A stretch of 64,000 nt of DNA from Paramecium octaurelia (GCA_905182995.1 CAJJDP010000038.1:286352-350351), one strand, 5' to 3'. Counted from the first letter of the stretch, positions 1-13,447 are shown. Translations and numbers: made by a program. The notes: generated by a model from the sequence alone, not told the origin.

Positions 1-1561
1 AGCAATAAATCCCCCTCAATATAAATAGGACACTTATCTAGATTTGGCTTTTATGACTGTAGCAAAACCAGACTCAAGATATGATTTTAACAAGCTTCCT
101 AATTTGGAAAAAAAAACAGATGTTTAAAGAGTGAAATGGTTTATTAAATAAAATAAATAGATAGAATAATAATAACATTTCTTAGAATTCTTAAACTCAA
201 CAAAAGCATAATCTTCTAAAAATTTTGATTAACAAATTGTTGATCAATTAAGCTAAGTTTAGGATAAGAATTAATCAAATAATTGTGACAAGTATTTTGT
301 TGTTAAAACGCCTACTAAACCTAGTTTAATTAAGAATAAAAATACCAGTAGATGTAATCATATTTATTTAGAAAAGAACTAATTGGCAATAGCTCAACTA
401 TGAATGGAGTTAAGAAAAAGGCATTTACTAAAAACGTGAATTTAGAATGTATTATAAAATATAAGTTTAATAGAATTTATTGAGAAAAATAATGAATTAA
501 GAAGACATTGTCAAACTTAATAGGAGCAGGAACATACCTAAAATTCTATATTGGAATAATTGCAAATTCAAAACATTCAACACATAAATTTATATTCATC
601 TGTCAAAAGAGGAGTAAAAAATGATGTTTTGCATAATCAATATAAAAGCGAAATTTAAGATTTAATTGAAGTAGATGATGAATTGTCAGCTTAGGAATAT
701 GACACTATATAGGAATTGAAAAAAAAGTCAATTTTTCAAAATCCTTTCTCCAATGCTCATCATTTTGAAATTAATCAGTTCAAAAAATAGGTTGTTGAAT
801 ATGAGCCAAAAGTGATTTAGTAAAATTAAAATGAAAACGAATAAAATTTAATTATTTAAAAAAGAAAAAATAAAATCTAAAGAGTGTTATTGTAAATAAC
901 TTTATTTTTACATTGGATGATTGAACATAAATTAAAATATGAAGATATTATCAGTTAATAGGTTTTTTAAACGAAACCTTATTAAAGTGCTCATTCTAAG
1001 TAATGCTTTTAAAAAGTAAAAGCTAATGACATTGAAGTTGTCAAATCATTTATTGCATAGAATAGATATTTAGTTTATGATTATGATAATTTTAAGTTAT
1101 CTATGCTTCATCATGCAGTTATTAGAGATTATCCAGAGATGGCAATCTTAATATTATAAAATTATGCTGAAGTTAATTGTAAAGACATTGTAATATCTCT
1201 AAATTTATTATAGTAAGGAAGAACGCCGTTATTTTATGCTATTAGAGGTAAATGCAATTAGTGTGTTTGCATTTTATTACAATTCAAAGCATCTCCATGG
1301 GGAAATTCTAAAAATAATTATGACAAATATTTAGACTTTTTAGATCCAAAAGTCAGAGATCTATACAAAAAAGCAAAGACAGTATAAATTTTAATATAGA
1401 TTAGATTCATCTTCGTATGCAAATACTCAAAGCGTCTATTAGGGAACAATATTGGTCATAATAGAAATTAATGTTTATATATAAATGATTATTTTGCATT
1501 GTAATTTTATTCTCACATTCTAAAAAAATTGGATTAAATTTCTAAATTCAAAACATGGTGA
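1..1561 (+). CDS. Ankyrin-repeat protein, 5'-partial
   Basis: The frame is open from the window edge to TGA 1559-1561 when TAA/TAG are Gln. The true start lies upstream, although an internal ATG exists at 53. The N-terminal and middle parts are Q/K/N-rich with coiled-coil character. The C-terminal third shows ankyrin helices (MLHHAVIRDYPEMAILIL, then GRTPLFYAIRG). A 24-nt intron at 1190-1213 (GTAATA...TTATAG) splits the repeat; removing it joins VNCKDI to QGRTPL. Odd: two TGA codons lie in the same frame at 401-403 and 437-439, with protein-like sequence on both sides. They may be spliced out (a 25-nt GTATTA...TAG candidate lies just downstream), be sequence errors, or mark a decaying copy. 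Ankyrin repeats mediate protein binding; no specific role can be assigned. Confidence 0.7.
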
Positions 1562-1754
1562 TATCATTGATTAGATTTAAAATTAAATTTGGCATATAAC
1601 TTGATTTCTCTGAAAATTCCATCTTAATTGTTTTTTTGATTTAGATATTAAGTGAATGTATGATAATTCTGATGTTATGATTATGTTTTAAGAATAGATT
1701 TGATTCAAAGGAAGATATAGGAAGAATTAAATAAATTGGATTAATTTATAAAAT

Positions 1755-3558
1755 TCAATTTTTATCTGAGATCTCCACATTTTCTTGCTTGCATTTTTTT
1801 AATAAATTACTAACAGTAACATCAATAGAAGCTACGAGCTTTTAATTGATTTCATTGTTTTGATCTGATAATATATGCAAGATAGCATCTTACGTCATTC
1901 CTTATTATTTTATTTGTTAATCACTATTCAATTTTATATCATATGATGAAGCTTTTTGTGGGATATTCTTAGATTTATCAAATAGAAGAAGTTAATTCTC
2001 ATTAAAAAGGATGTGTTTCAATTTTTCAACATCTTATAATCTTTTTAATATATTAAAAATATTTAGTTGACTGTTGATTTCTTAATGAGCCTCTCGAAAT
2101 TTAAGTATATTTTCATCATCCTAAAATTACTATAAATATTACTTTAGTGACAATACACCTCAATGCTTAAAATGCATTTAAATATCCAAATTCATATTTT
2201 TTATTTTTTCGAAATAACGTTTTTTATATATATAAAACGTACGTTTAAAGAATAGTTTTGAATGATTTATCCTTTGGGTCTTAGTTTTTACGAATATTAT
2301 CCTTTATCGATTATGTTTTGTTAGTTGCAATTTATTCATTATATATCTAAACTTATTCTATTTATCTCTACAATGGAGAACGTGGCTTTTCATTTTTAGT
2401 TAAAGAAGAATCCTCCTCTTATTGTTGTATGTCTTAAAATTCATATAGCGAATTTATTAGTTAAAGTAGAAGACTAATTTTATTAATAGGTTTTGAAATA
2501 ATATAAAAGAGACTAAACAATACCTACCATAAACCGCCTAATTCTGCTAAAATTTCTTAAATCTTTGGATACGTCCTATAGTCTACATATTCAGTTGTAT
2601 CTAGTCTAATTATTACACTCATAATCAAATCACTTTGACTCAAATCTAACATTTCTGTATGTCTACCGTATCTCAAAGTTTTTTCATATTCCAAGTCTGT
2701 TTAAATTAAACCAACATCTGTTATTGTAGTCAGAGGTTCTAAGTATACTGAAATCTCCTTGTAGATATTGTTTGAGATAGTTGTGAAGAGATCTTACCCT
2801 TTTGGTTAATAGGGAGAATTGGGATTTTTTAAATTTGTGGTTTAAGATGAGATTTAAAATGAAAAATAATTCTACCTTAATTTCTCCTCTATCTCCTTCT
2901 AACTTTTACAAGGCTTGTTTTTTTTGGTTTATTCAGTACAAGTGTTGATTTACATTATAATGAATTAAAATTATGGAGCATCAAAGGTACCCTGAATTTA
3001 AATATTAGGAATTTAATTCCAATCAATACAATAATTAGTTGGTAAATCAAGATGAGAAAAATATTCTTTTAGTTCATTTTATTGAATCAAATTTTAATTA
3101 CATTCTACGAGAGGTAGTACTTGCTTCTCAAAAACATCGAATTTTGATCCATTTGATTCTTTAACAATCTTTTTAACTAAGTAAGCATTAACAACATAAA
3201 TTGATTCATCTATGTATGTGTTATATGTTGAATTCTAAAAGGCCATGGTCATAGTGAAGTTAAAAGGAGTCAAATTGTACAATTCAGGCTAAGAATGATA
3301 AATTTCTGAACTTAATGAGGAAGGATTGCTTTTGTCAAACAATGTAACTAATTTTTGATAAAATAGATTTGAGAATAATGCCAACAATAAGAGTGTTAGA
3401 AATGACCCATATAAGGTTTAGTGATATTCTTTTTTATCAACTAATAATTATAATGGTTGGGCAAACAAATCAAACTATTTTATTCCTTGTAAGAAAATCT
3501 TATTCTTTCGCATTAATATCAATAATTTATCAATAAATAAATTAATATAAGAGAACAT
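1755..3558 (-). CDS. Ciliate-specific membrane protein (two-TM type)
   Basis: The ATG at 3558 opens a frame of about 590 residues. A hydrophobic segment follows the N-terminus (LYGSFLTLLLLALFSNLFYQ), then a large, probably lumenal or extracellular domain. A second hydrophobic stretch (GGLWQVLFSLFYIISKPINK) follows the motif LRYGRHTEMLDLSQSDLIMS, and the tail is cytosolic and Q-rich. A 22-nt intron at 2121-2142 (GTAATA...TTTTAG) is needed: unspliced, the frame stops at 2116, while spliced it continues into a helical C-terminus (KLKHILFNENQLLLF) ending at 1755. I recognise this layout as a large uncharacterised ciliate membrane-protein family, from memory only. It converges with the ankyrin gene across 193 bp. 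Confidence 0.75.
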
Positions 3559-3889
3559 CTTAGTTGAGTATATTATTTGATAAATCAATTCTCATTAATA
3601 TTTAATAATGTCATAATTGTATTAAATATAAAAAATTATGAAATCAATTTTAATTATGTAACATCTAATCATATATTGCACTAAATTAAAATGCTAATTT
3701 CCCTCTTTTAAAATTAAAAACCTTACTAATTTTTATCGATTGCATTATTTAAATAGGGTCAATTAATGTAATACTTTTAAAGTCCAATGTCAACATGTTT
3801 TGGGGTAACTAATAACTTTGATTTATATAAACTGACTGATATAAATGGTTTTAATATTTTAAATAATAACTTACCTAAATTTCAACCTT
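3559..3889. other. Divergent intergenic region
   Basis: 331 bp between two divergently transcribed genes. It is very AT-rich with no open protein-like frame, and presumably holds both promoters. No specific element was recognised. Confidence 0.5.
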
Positions 3890-5002
3890 ATGGAAAAGAA
3901 GATAATTGAATTCATTTAGGATTGTCAAACTAATATTGGAAATTGCTAAGATCTTTCTTAAATGGAAGAAATAGTTCATCAACTTATCTCAATTGTTTGT
4001 ATGAGTTATTATAATATTCAAGACTTTCTTATTGAATAAGGACAATAAACTTTTGAAGAGGAAAAATAAAAATATTAGACTCTAAATTAAGAGTTTTTTA
4101 ACTTATAAGATCTCTATAAAGAAGCATTATAGGAAATTGAGGCACTCAAAGTCCACCATAAATAAGATGTGGAGGAATTCTCAATAATAGAGGATAGATT
4201 GATAAAATAAGAATACTTCATTGAAAAGGAGAAGGATGAATAACTTTATAAAATGAAATCAAGCACAAATGAAATGATGAAATCATTGAGAATTCAATAA
4301 TTTTAATTAGAAAATGTAAAAAAATAAAATGAAGACCAGTAAATGGAGATAAAAGAACTAAAGAAACTATTAGTACAACAATAATAGTCCGATATTGCAC
4401 CTGCCGCTGTTCAAGAAGAATCTAACCTACAAACATAACTAATTATTAAGGGAATAACAAGTAGATCTTCTTGTGGAAGTGTTAAAATAAAATAATAAGG
4501 AAGTTGTTCAAGCATAGAATTAAATCAGCAATCCATTTAAAAAGAAAATGTTTAAACAGAAAATTGCTCTTAAACCATTCTATGTGGAAGTAGTCTTAAA
4601 GAATCTGGTCATATTATGAAATACACTCATTGTCATTCTAAAAATTAAAGCATAAATTGGGTTAAGTTAGCCACAATTGCTTAAACACAATAATCTATAT
4701 CATCCAACAGTGACGATGAAGATTCAGTCTGCCAAAAGTCTGTACGGAGGTTATCGAAAGATTTGAGCACTGGATACGAGCCCTTTTTATTTGGCAGCAG
4801 AAACCCATATAAGGATTATTATACTTTGGTAATTTAGATGAATATTTCCTAGATAAGCCAATCAGTCAAATTGAACCTAAATCAGACCAAATATTATGTT
4901 GTAAATGTAGACATGCTCTACGATTAATTTTTGGCTGAAGGTGTTCCATTCCATAAATGGTATAACAAAATAAAAGATTATATTTTAAGATAAGTGGTAT
5001 GA
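3890..5002 (+). CDS. Coiled-coil protein, unknown function
   Basis: The ATG at 3890 gives about 360 residues to TGA 5000-5002. The first 170 residues are a continuous coiled coil rich in Glu, Gln and Lys (for example EEEKQKYQTLNQEFFNLQDL). A Ser-rich linker follows, then a compact C-terminal block containing GYEPFLFGSRNPYKDYYTL and VPFHKWYNKIKDYILRQ. A 24-nt intron at 4829-4852 (GTAATT...CCTAG) interrupts the C-terminal block in phase. The gene is divergent from the membrane-protein gene. I do not recognise a family. The globular C-terminus after a long coil would suit a cytoskeletal or basal-body linker, but that is inference. Confidence 0.75.
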
Positions 5003-5054
5003 TTAACCTAAAATTTTTGTATTATTATTATTAAGAAATTCAATTATTTGATAT

Positions 5055-8000
5055 TCATTTTTACTTAGATTTTATCTCTTCTTCAACTAATTCTTCATCA
5101 AAGATGGATGAAAATAATTGATTTTCAAATTATTTAAAATATCCAAAATTCTCTTTTACAGAAACAGCCTAAATTATATAAATTAGTTTTTACTAAGTCT
5201 TGGGATTATAATACATTGAAGAGAAAGTTTTTAACATAGATTTTTAAGTTGAATTCCTAATCTACAAAATTATCGTCAAACCAAAATTAATACTAAAAAT
5301 TAATAATTATATGGAATACTTCTATCCAATAGTCTCTCTAATCATCTGGTTCAACTGTCTAAATATCATTGACTAATTATTAAATTTCCTCTTAAGTTGG
5401 CACTCTGCAATCATATAATATTATAGTAATAAGTAAAGTTTGATAGCTAAATCTAACATTCTGATAACAACCCAAATTGCCAATCTTATTAATATTTATT
5501 TTGAATTAAGATAGAAAGTTAGATCTTCTTTTTTAAAAAGATTCATATATCTCCAAAGGAATCCAGGCTGAATCACTAAGAGATTTAACTTCCTCATAGA
5601 ATTGGATTGCCTGTCTCCATTTCTCAGATTCAGGAATCAGGTGTTATTACATATAAACCATTTTAAAGAACTCAGAAATAGGACTAGGCTCAGGTATAGT
5701 CAATATGGCTGGTTATCTATTTTCAATTTGTTGTTTAAGATAATTGATGGATTCAAAACAAAAGTCATTTTCGCTAATTATATATTGCTGATAATTACTT
5801 TTTAATTCCACAAATAATCCAGTCATCAATTCTCGAATATAGAATGTCTTCCATCAATAACATTTCTGTCATTTTGCTGTAAGCCACACTTCTAATGATC
5901 TGACCTCTTTTATATGCAATTTCTTTTTAGATTTTTATAATTAGTGATTCTTCACCTTAGGTAATTTTATCAAGGCAATCAAAGTAATAGGAAATAAGTA
6001 CTTCCAGTTACGGAAACTTATACCCGTCAATTAATTATGATTAAGGGGGTTCAAGAATGAAATGCTCACTCCAAGGTTTTCCAAGCAGCTGAATTTCAGT
6101 TAATAAGTTTGTTTCAGTTTATAAAAGCATAAGGACATGCTACATAAATTGTTAAATTTAGATAGCTACAAACCTATCCTTCTTCAATTTCTTTACAAAA
6201 TCTAATGCTTAATTTTTCTTATAATTTAATATATCCCATAACTATTCATAGGTTTTTTGTAAATGATCCTTTAATTATTGCTTGGCATTTTTTTATTTTG
6301 ATAAATCATCATTTTCCTACAAGAATTTGTTATAGCTTAATTAAAATTCATGCATTAGTTTTAATTTGTTATCAGGACTTTCAAAGAATTCTATAAAGCT
6401 TTTTTGAGTTTATAAAAATATTTGTTAACATTTTTTCCTTTAATGACTCATTCTCCTAATATATATCGTACTTTCTCTTATGTAGGTATTAGAAATCTCA
6501 TCCCATTATTTTAAAATCCCCTTCAGTTAATCTTAACTTAAAAATTCACTTTAAGCATCTTTTTATCTTGATGCTAATTGAGATCTACCTCTTTCAGTAG
6601 ATTATTTAGCATCAAGGAGGCTCTGCTTATCTTATAGTAATTATGTCTATTATTCTAGATTTTGCTCTTCTACCTTTTCCAAATCTTGATTTTCTTAACC
6701 TTAGATTTATTAAGATTGTTATTCTTATTATTATTCTGAAGCCAAGATTTCTTCAGCTATTTGATTTAAGTACTCACAATTATGAGTGAGCACTTTATTA
6801 ATTAAACCATCGATTGACTTTGCCACTTCGAATCCTTTACCTGCAATTTTTGCATGATGTAATTATTTAAAATCTTCTTCAAATCCAAATTATTCACACC
6901 AATCAATTAATTTAGGCAAATTCTCATTAAATTATTGAAAATCTTTCTATAATTTTCTAATATTAAATGTAAATTTACTCTTCAATTTCAGTATCTATTT
7001 TTAATAGTTTATCTGGCTTGATTTCTGGAGGAGGTGGATTTTCTTCTAAATTGTAGATTGTCTCTGTAAGTGGATCTATTCTTCTATTCTACATTCTTTA
7101 AACTCTTTACTCATACGGAGTATCCAGATTAATAATAATATCTATTCCTGATTATTAAATTTTATTGGATTCTTCTTATGTAGGTATATCTAACAACTCT
7201 TGAAATTTCTTTTTCTTTTCTTCAGCTATCTAATTCAGCCTTTCTTCATATGGAATATAACCTGTTAATTATTCTTCTAGCATTTTAGCCTAATTAGCAT
7301 TTTCTGGAAATCCAATCATAACCCACCCTTTGGTATAATAAAATTGTTTGGAATTCATGTATTCTTTAATCAGATCTTCTTAAGTGGGTCCAGTATTTTG
7401 AGGAGCATCCTTTTTGCCTGGTTTCTTTGAGACTTTTTTAACTTCTTCAACAACTGGCTGTTAATCTTTCTTTAATTGCATTTCTTTGGCCTCCTTCATT
7501 TCTTGTGCAACTTATAATGGGGTTCTCTAACCAAATGTCTGATTCAATTTAATTAGGATTCCCTTTAATAATAATTCATCAGGGATCACTGAATCTTTAT
7601 ATTCATTAATTTACAATCCAAATTCTTTTAATTCTGGATTTTCCACAACAGGTATTTCAACTACTTTTTTTGTATCCTTCTTTTTCTTTGGATCTTCTAC
7701 AGGAGGAAAAGCAAGTTTCAATGATTCTTTTATTATTGATTCTATATCTATAATTTCTAAGCCATATTTTTAATTTAAATATTTAGCAGTAGTTTTCCGA
7801 CCACTAAATTTACCTCCAATTAATGATATTTTAAGTGGTAAATAGTAATTGATACCCTCTTTTAATAGTTGCATAGGATACAATTCATCTGTTATTTCGA
7901 ATAGAAATTCAGCTAATGAAATATTTGCCATCAATTAGCTATCATTTTAAGTCGACTTCCAATCTTTGACTGCATGATAGTATTCAACGAAATCCTAAGT

Positions 8001-9526
8001 GATGGCTGCAGCTATATTATCATGTATTGGTTTTATCTATGATAATTCACTTTGCCATTCCTCAATAAATTTATTCCAAACTTTTTTATCTAATGTCAAA
8101 GGCTTTCCATTTTGCTCTACATTCTCATTCATTTTCAAATAGCATTTATCAGCCAAATCTAAAATGGTCAATATTAATGGTTGCATTTATTGAACATGTT
8201 TCTATCTCTTCTACACTTTCCTATTATAATTCTATTCCATATATTAAACTTAAAGTATTCTCCACTCCTTTTATCTCTACAATCTTACTTCTTATTCTCT
8301 TGCCTTTGCTTCATTTCTTAATTATTCAAAAAACCTTTCTCTCTATTCTTCTGAAGCTTGACACATCAAAGTTCTTTCATTAAATTACAATTTCCCTCTC
8401 AATTTCTCTTTCAATCTTATAGCAGCTTCTTAATTAGCCAATTTTCCATATTCTGAGAATTTATCCACTAATTCATCCAATTTTTTCTTAGCCTCTACTA
8501 ACTCTTACTATTTTAATTATTCAACTAACATTTTATTTCTTCGCTTCTGTCTTGCCTTTCTAGCTTCCTCAGTCTTATGTGTCCTTTCCCTTATTTTCAT
8601 CATTGTTGCAACAGCTGAAAATTTAGCCTTTTCAGGCACTGGCTTTTTAGAAGGATCCTTTTCTATTTCTATGCCTTATCTGATACAAGTTTACAAAAAT
8701 AGATATATATTGTTGTCCATGGCCTTTTAATCATCCTTTTTCTTTTAATTAATTTCAGTGACCAATCTTCCAGTCATCATTTCATTAAATTTCATCTCTT
8801 TTTCAATCCTGTTGTGTTTAACTGCTTCTGTACTCCTCCAGAATTCGTATATTTTTTTATCCTATTCTTTCATAAATTCATGATTTGCTCTAATCTTCTC
8901 CAATTCATTCTCTCTCAATGAAGATAACCATTGTCTCTCCTTTTCTTCATCCATCTACTTTAATTTCACTGCTTGAATCTCATGGATTAGTTTCTCATCT
9001 CTAAATCTATGTAAACTCTCCTCAATAGACTTTAATTTCTTTGGCAATGAGTTTATGAACTTCTCTTCATAACTAAAAATTGATATAACAGTTTCATAAT
9101 TTACTTATTCACCATAGATTGAACTTATTTTTTATCTGTTACTTTCAACGTTTTAGTCAATTCATTCAAAACATCCTTTGTCTCTTTACGAGCCATCGTA
9201 AGTAATGAATTAACTGCAATTGGCTTAGCATATGATTTTATTGCTTTCAAATATTCCTCAATTTAGGATTAACCTTTTTCAACTTTTGGTTCAATTCCTA
9301 CTAATTTTATAATGTGCTTTTTAACTATCTTAATATTTTTTTGCGTTGAATATTCATCAAATTTATTTGTTAAGATTTTCTTGAGAGGATTTCCTGTTTT
9401 GTAAAGTACTTCCTAAAAGTAAAACCAATTCTAAAATTGTTTCTCAATATCAAGAATTGCAGGTTAAAGCTTGATTTCCTTATTCAACCACCTAATTAAT
9501 TCAGGATCTCCATATATTGATTTCAT
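5055..9526 (-). CDS. SPEF2: SPEF2/KPL2/CPC1-like ciliary central-pair protein
   Basis: About 1,450 residues from ATG 9526 to TGA at 5055. The N-terminus is CH-like (DPELIRWLNKEI), followed by long coiled coils. Near residue 560 is an adenylate-kinase-like domain with a P-loop-type glycine motif (LIGGKFSGRKTTAKYL) and the SPEF2-typical stretch GWVMIGFPENANQAKMLEEQ. The C-terminal half is helical (WDEISNTYIREST; GKPWSEHFILEPPQSQLIDG). Frame continuity needs short introns: 26 nt near the N-terminus and two of 25 nt in the last kilobase, each restoring the same protein-like frame. SPEF2 (Chlamydomonas CPC1) is part of the C1b projection of the central pair and controls beat frequency; Paramecium is densely ciliated. 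The start gives the CH-like block at the N-terminus as in homologues. Confidence 0.9.
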
Positions 9527-9898
9527 ATATTGTAAAATAAATAAATTATATAGTACAAAACTTATTATTTACTTATTTAAATTTGTATTATGATCATCAT
9601 AACTTCTCAAGCAAAATAAACCATATGTACTAGACAATGATACCTCTTTATTAAATAAGTATGAATGATAGAGTGGTCTCCAATTTTACACATAATTGTA
9701 ATGATGATAAGTGATGTTATTAATAATAGCATATTTGCTGGTATATTTATTAGGCAATAAATAATTTATATAAACATGCTAGATCAATTGATTTAAAGAA
9801 TATAATCATATTTTCCAATGGATTGCTTTGATTTATAATATTTGAAGTTATATTAGTTAAGGTGATAGTTGATATTAGAGAAATACAAATAACTACAA
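9527..9898. other. Intergenic, no gene seen
   Basis: 372 bp between two minus-strand genes. AT-rich with many TGA/TCA codons in all frames. It should hold the SPEF2 promoter and the 3' end of the small kinase gene. No element recognised. Confidence 0.5.
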
Positions 9899-10682
9899 TC
9901 AAAATTAAAACCAAGGATGAGCAATAATATCTTCCAGGTTAGGTCTTTTATATGGATTTTATTGCATCATTTAAGCTGCTATTTCTTAAGTTTCGTTGTT
10001 ATTTATCAATTCCAACAAAATAACTCCTAAACTGTAAACTTCAGAAGGATAGGGGAGATAGGATTATCCGTCAACAATTTCAGGAGCAACATAAGGTTTA
10101 GTTCCATAGAATTCAGCAAATTTCTACTTGCCATTTGTAACTGCACCAAAGGCAAAATCAATGAGTATAGGCTCATTATTCTAGATCAGCACATTGTTTA
10201 AGTTTAAATCTCTATGAACTACTCCTAATTCGTGAATCTTTTACACAGCTACAATATAGATTGATGATAATACTTTATAAAAGTTTGTAGTAGAATTATT
10301 TAATAATTCTTTCACTATTTTTATCCAAGGGTTATGCATCAATGTAGTCTAAGATAAGGAAGTAATTGTTTAGAGTTTTCGTCCTTCTAGTACTATTATC
10401 AATGGTTGTGTAGAATCCGAACCCGATTAATTAAACTACATTTGAGCAACCTTTTAATTTGGTTAGGATGGTAATTTCGGTATCATATGTCTTTCTGCAT
10501 TCAGATTAAGATAAATTCTTAATTGACAATTTCTTCACGGCTACTATTCTATTGGTTTAAATGTGTTTATATAGATCAACACTATGATGATAGAATGAAA
10601 AGTCTTACGTTGAAGAATATCCTGATCCAAGATTTTTAATATATTCGAAGTCATCTAATGATTAAAGTTCTGGAAAAAGCAT
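9899..10682 (-). CDS. Small Ser/Thr protein kinase with altered motifs
   Basis: About 250 residues, ending shortly after the kinase C-lobe. Visible motifs: glycine loop LGSGYSST, VAVKK lysine, HRDLNLNNVL catalytic loop, LIDFAFGA in place of DFG, and APEIVDGQSYLPYPSEVYSLGV. A 25-nt intron (GTATTA...TTGTAG) between FYYKLLQ and VQKIHELG puts HRD in frame. Odd: the catalytic-loop lysine is Asn, and DFG is DFA, though the metal-binding Asp remains. It could be an active divergent kinase or a weak one. It stands alone upstream of SPEF2 on the same strand. The start at 10682 is the first Met before the glycine loop. Confidence 0.82.
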
Positions 10683-11067
10683 GGTTTAGGTTATTTTTAA
10701 TATGTTTTTATTATAATTATTTAAAAATTTAACATAAATTTCTATTTTTATTCACGTTTAGTGCGTACTAATATAAAATATCAGCAATAATTCGTAATTA
10801 ATATCGTTGATCATTTTAATTCTGATTAAATTTTTTAAAAACTAATATTAAATATTAAATAATCTTCATTCTTTGAATTTAAAATGCTTAAGTGCAAGCG
10901 CTTTAGAAATTGGAAATAAAAAGTAGTTCATTTATAATTGATCAGATTATGTTCATTTTAAATGTAAACTGTATTTAATGGATGCTAATCAACTTGAAAT
11001 GATTAAATGCAATTAGTTTTAACGATATAAAATTTATATATTAATTAAATTAGTATAGAAAATCAAA
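10683..11067. other. Divergent intergenic region
   Basis: 385 bp between the kinase (minus) and RING (plus) starts. AT-rich and no coding frame seen; it presumably contains both promoters. Confidence 0.45.
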
Positions 11068-12670
11068 ATGGATTCTTAATAGGATGTTGAATGTGATCAA
11101 TGCTAGACAGTCCCAGAGACTTATGTAAAATTGGAATGCGATCATAAATTTTGTTTGATATGTTTGGCCTACAATTACTTATAAATTCAACAGGAGAAGT
11201 AGAATCTAGAAGAACTTGAAAGAGTAGCAGTGTGTTTTAAATGCAATCAACTTACTAAACTTGATTAAGATACAGTTGAAGCCCTTCATATGGTCATCAA
11301 GGAAATTATAGTTCCGTTAATTGAATAAAATTAAATTAACCCCAAATTGAATAACGATAGCGAAGTAGTTGAAGTAATTGATGATTTACGTGATTTGGGA
11401 GTATAAAGTGCTGGATCTCAACATTAATCAAATCAGAAGAATGCTTTGGCCAACGAAAGACTATAATTGTATTTAGAGAGATTAGAAAAGAGTTTTAAAT
11501 CTAAGTTCGAAGCAATCAAAGACATTCAAGATTAGAAGCATCAATTTCAATCAAAATGCAAATAAACTAAGGATGAAATCAATAGTTAGTATTAACAGGT
11601 AAACATTACTAAATTTATCATTAGTTTATATTGAGTTTGGAATAAAAGAAAAATTAGACTTTTAATGATATAAACAGTCTAGAGATGATTCAATTATTGG
11701 AAATTTAGAAGTAAGAAAAGGATCTTGAATAGCAAATATAATAAATGGCATAGTTTCAAGAAGAGATCAACTCTCTTATTTATTAGAATTTGAACAAGTC
11801 TTAAGAAGATATTAGCTAATTGTTGATAGATATAGAAAAGGCTCTAAATACTCCATCTTCTTCTCTCCAAATTGTAACCATTATTTTATAAAATAATAGA
11901 AATCTTCGATATTAGCTACATAGAGACAATTACTTAAATTATCAACTAATGCCTAGTCCTAATTATGTGCAACTGTTCCTAATTTATTATAAGATTTCCC
12001 ACAATCCCTAAAATAGAAGGACTTATTTATGAGGGATCGTAATTCAGATGAGAAACCTTTGGACCCAAAACTCAATGTACATTTTGAAAGACAGGATAGG
12101 CTCAGCAAGTTTAGTCCGATTAAATCGGAGAAGCTTAATGAATTATGGCCAAAAAATGATAAACCTCATCTGTCCTTGGAAAAAAATACGATTAGAGAGA
12201 GTAAAGATCTTCATGAGTTTAAGGATTATAGAGAGAAAGAAAAGGATAAAAAAAATTAAAAGGTTTTGACACAAGAGAGTGTGAATGCCAATCCTAAATC
12301 AAAATTCAAATATGAAGATAGTGATGATAAGAGTAAGAATAATAATTCTAAGAAACTATTTGATAGTCAGATATCTCAAAAGAATAATTTAGTAAGCAAA
12401 TGGAAAGATCAACTATTTGATGTTTTCGATAAAAAAAATATGAAACAATCAGTAGAATCTCCTAAAGTACCTGAAAAACCCAATTATGCTACTCGTGATG
12501 TTCCTTATCAAAGAGAACCCTCTACACATTATCCAAGAGAGAACAAAAACTCATAAGAAAAGTTGACTTCAAAATAACAGTTGATAAATCGAGCTTGTAC
12601 AATCCATGATGTTTTAAATATGCAATATCAAAATTTCATGACCTAAAAAGAAAATCTAATAAGAAGATGA
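11068..12670 (+). CDS. RING-type zinc-finger coiled-coil protein
   Basis: The ATG at 11068 is followed at once by a zinc finger: ECDQCQTVPETYVKLECDHK, then FCLICLAYN, then a last pair CFKCNQ. This gives C-x2-C, C-x-H-x2-C-x2-C and C-x2-C spacing as in a C3HC4 RING. A long coiled coil follows, then a charged, probably disordered C-terminus (SEKLNELWPKNDKPHLSLEK). Two 26-nt introns are required: GTAAAC...CATTAG after residue 180 or so, and GTAACC...AATAG after SSSLQI. The second moves the frame into the C-terminal exon containing MRDRNSDEKP. It ends at TGA 12668-12670, about 510 residues. RING proteins are usually E3 ubiquitin ligases; substrate unknown. Confidence 0.8.
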
Positions 12671-12882
12671 TCAATCAAATTATTCTATATAACTTTTAAA
12701 AAGAATTTGATATTTCAAAATCTAAATATCCTAAATATATTTTATTATCGTTATTAGTTAAAATTTCAAACCATTAAGAGTGGTAAGATATGCCTTGTAA
12801 TATTTAATTACACTCCAGAAGGACAAATCAATTGAAAGCGCTCACCTTCATTTTATTAGAGATGACTTCTATATATAATTTC

Positions 12883-13260
12883 TCAGAGGTGCCTAATCTA
12901 CACAATCTAAGTGATTGAATATTCATCATTTTAAATTGCTTCTGTATATTTTAATAAGTAACTAATTAAATTAAGATAACTGTAGTTCTTATTTTAAATA
13001 GATAGATTATTATAATCTGATGTATTGCTATAAAGAGTACATTTTATTTTAAAGTCTCTCTTTAACAGAATCAAGATGATTATGGAAATGATAGCAATTA
13101 TTTCTATAACACCCCCCACTTAATAAACTTAAATTCTATTAATTTTTAGTATTATAGTAAGTATTTAATTGCCTTTAGCTATTGAAAAAACGATTTTCTC
13201 TGCATGTGTTTCTGTTTCTTAAAAGAGACCAGAACCAACGCCTCTAGCTTGTATGTACAT
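12883..13260 (-). CDS. Possible small membrane protein, exons uncertain
   Basis: A minus-strand frame contains MYIQARGVGSGLFQETETH and AEKIVFSIAKGN, then a hydrophobic segment GGVIEIIAIISIIILILLKR and a polar tail ending at TGA (12883). The frame also runs open upstream of the Met at 13260 (KTKLFITQKDQ) but shows no further ATG, so the true start or an upstream intron is unresolved. It would be a short single-pass membrane protein. No family recognised; it could be a gene fragment. Confidence 0.35.
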
Positions 13261-13447
13261 TTGGTCCTTCTGTGTGATGAATAATTTGGTTTTGCCAAAA
13301 TAAAAATGGCGTTCTAAGAGTTTTCTTTTATTAATTATTGTAAACTTTGTTTTTCTTTATAGTATTTGAAATAAACTATTTATGTTGATATAATATAATT
13401 TTCGAGTAATATTTATTATTAAATTATTTAGTCTCCTTTACTAAAAA

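Noticed and set aside
8093-8383. Plus-strand frame of 96 residues
   Set aside because: Antisense to the coiled-coil part of SPEF2; composition (Ser/Leu/Phe) is what the reverse of Glu/Lys-rich helices gives.
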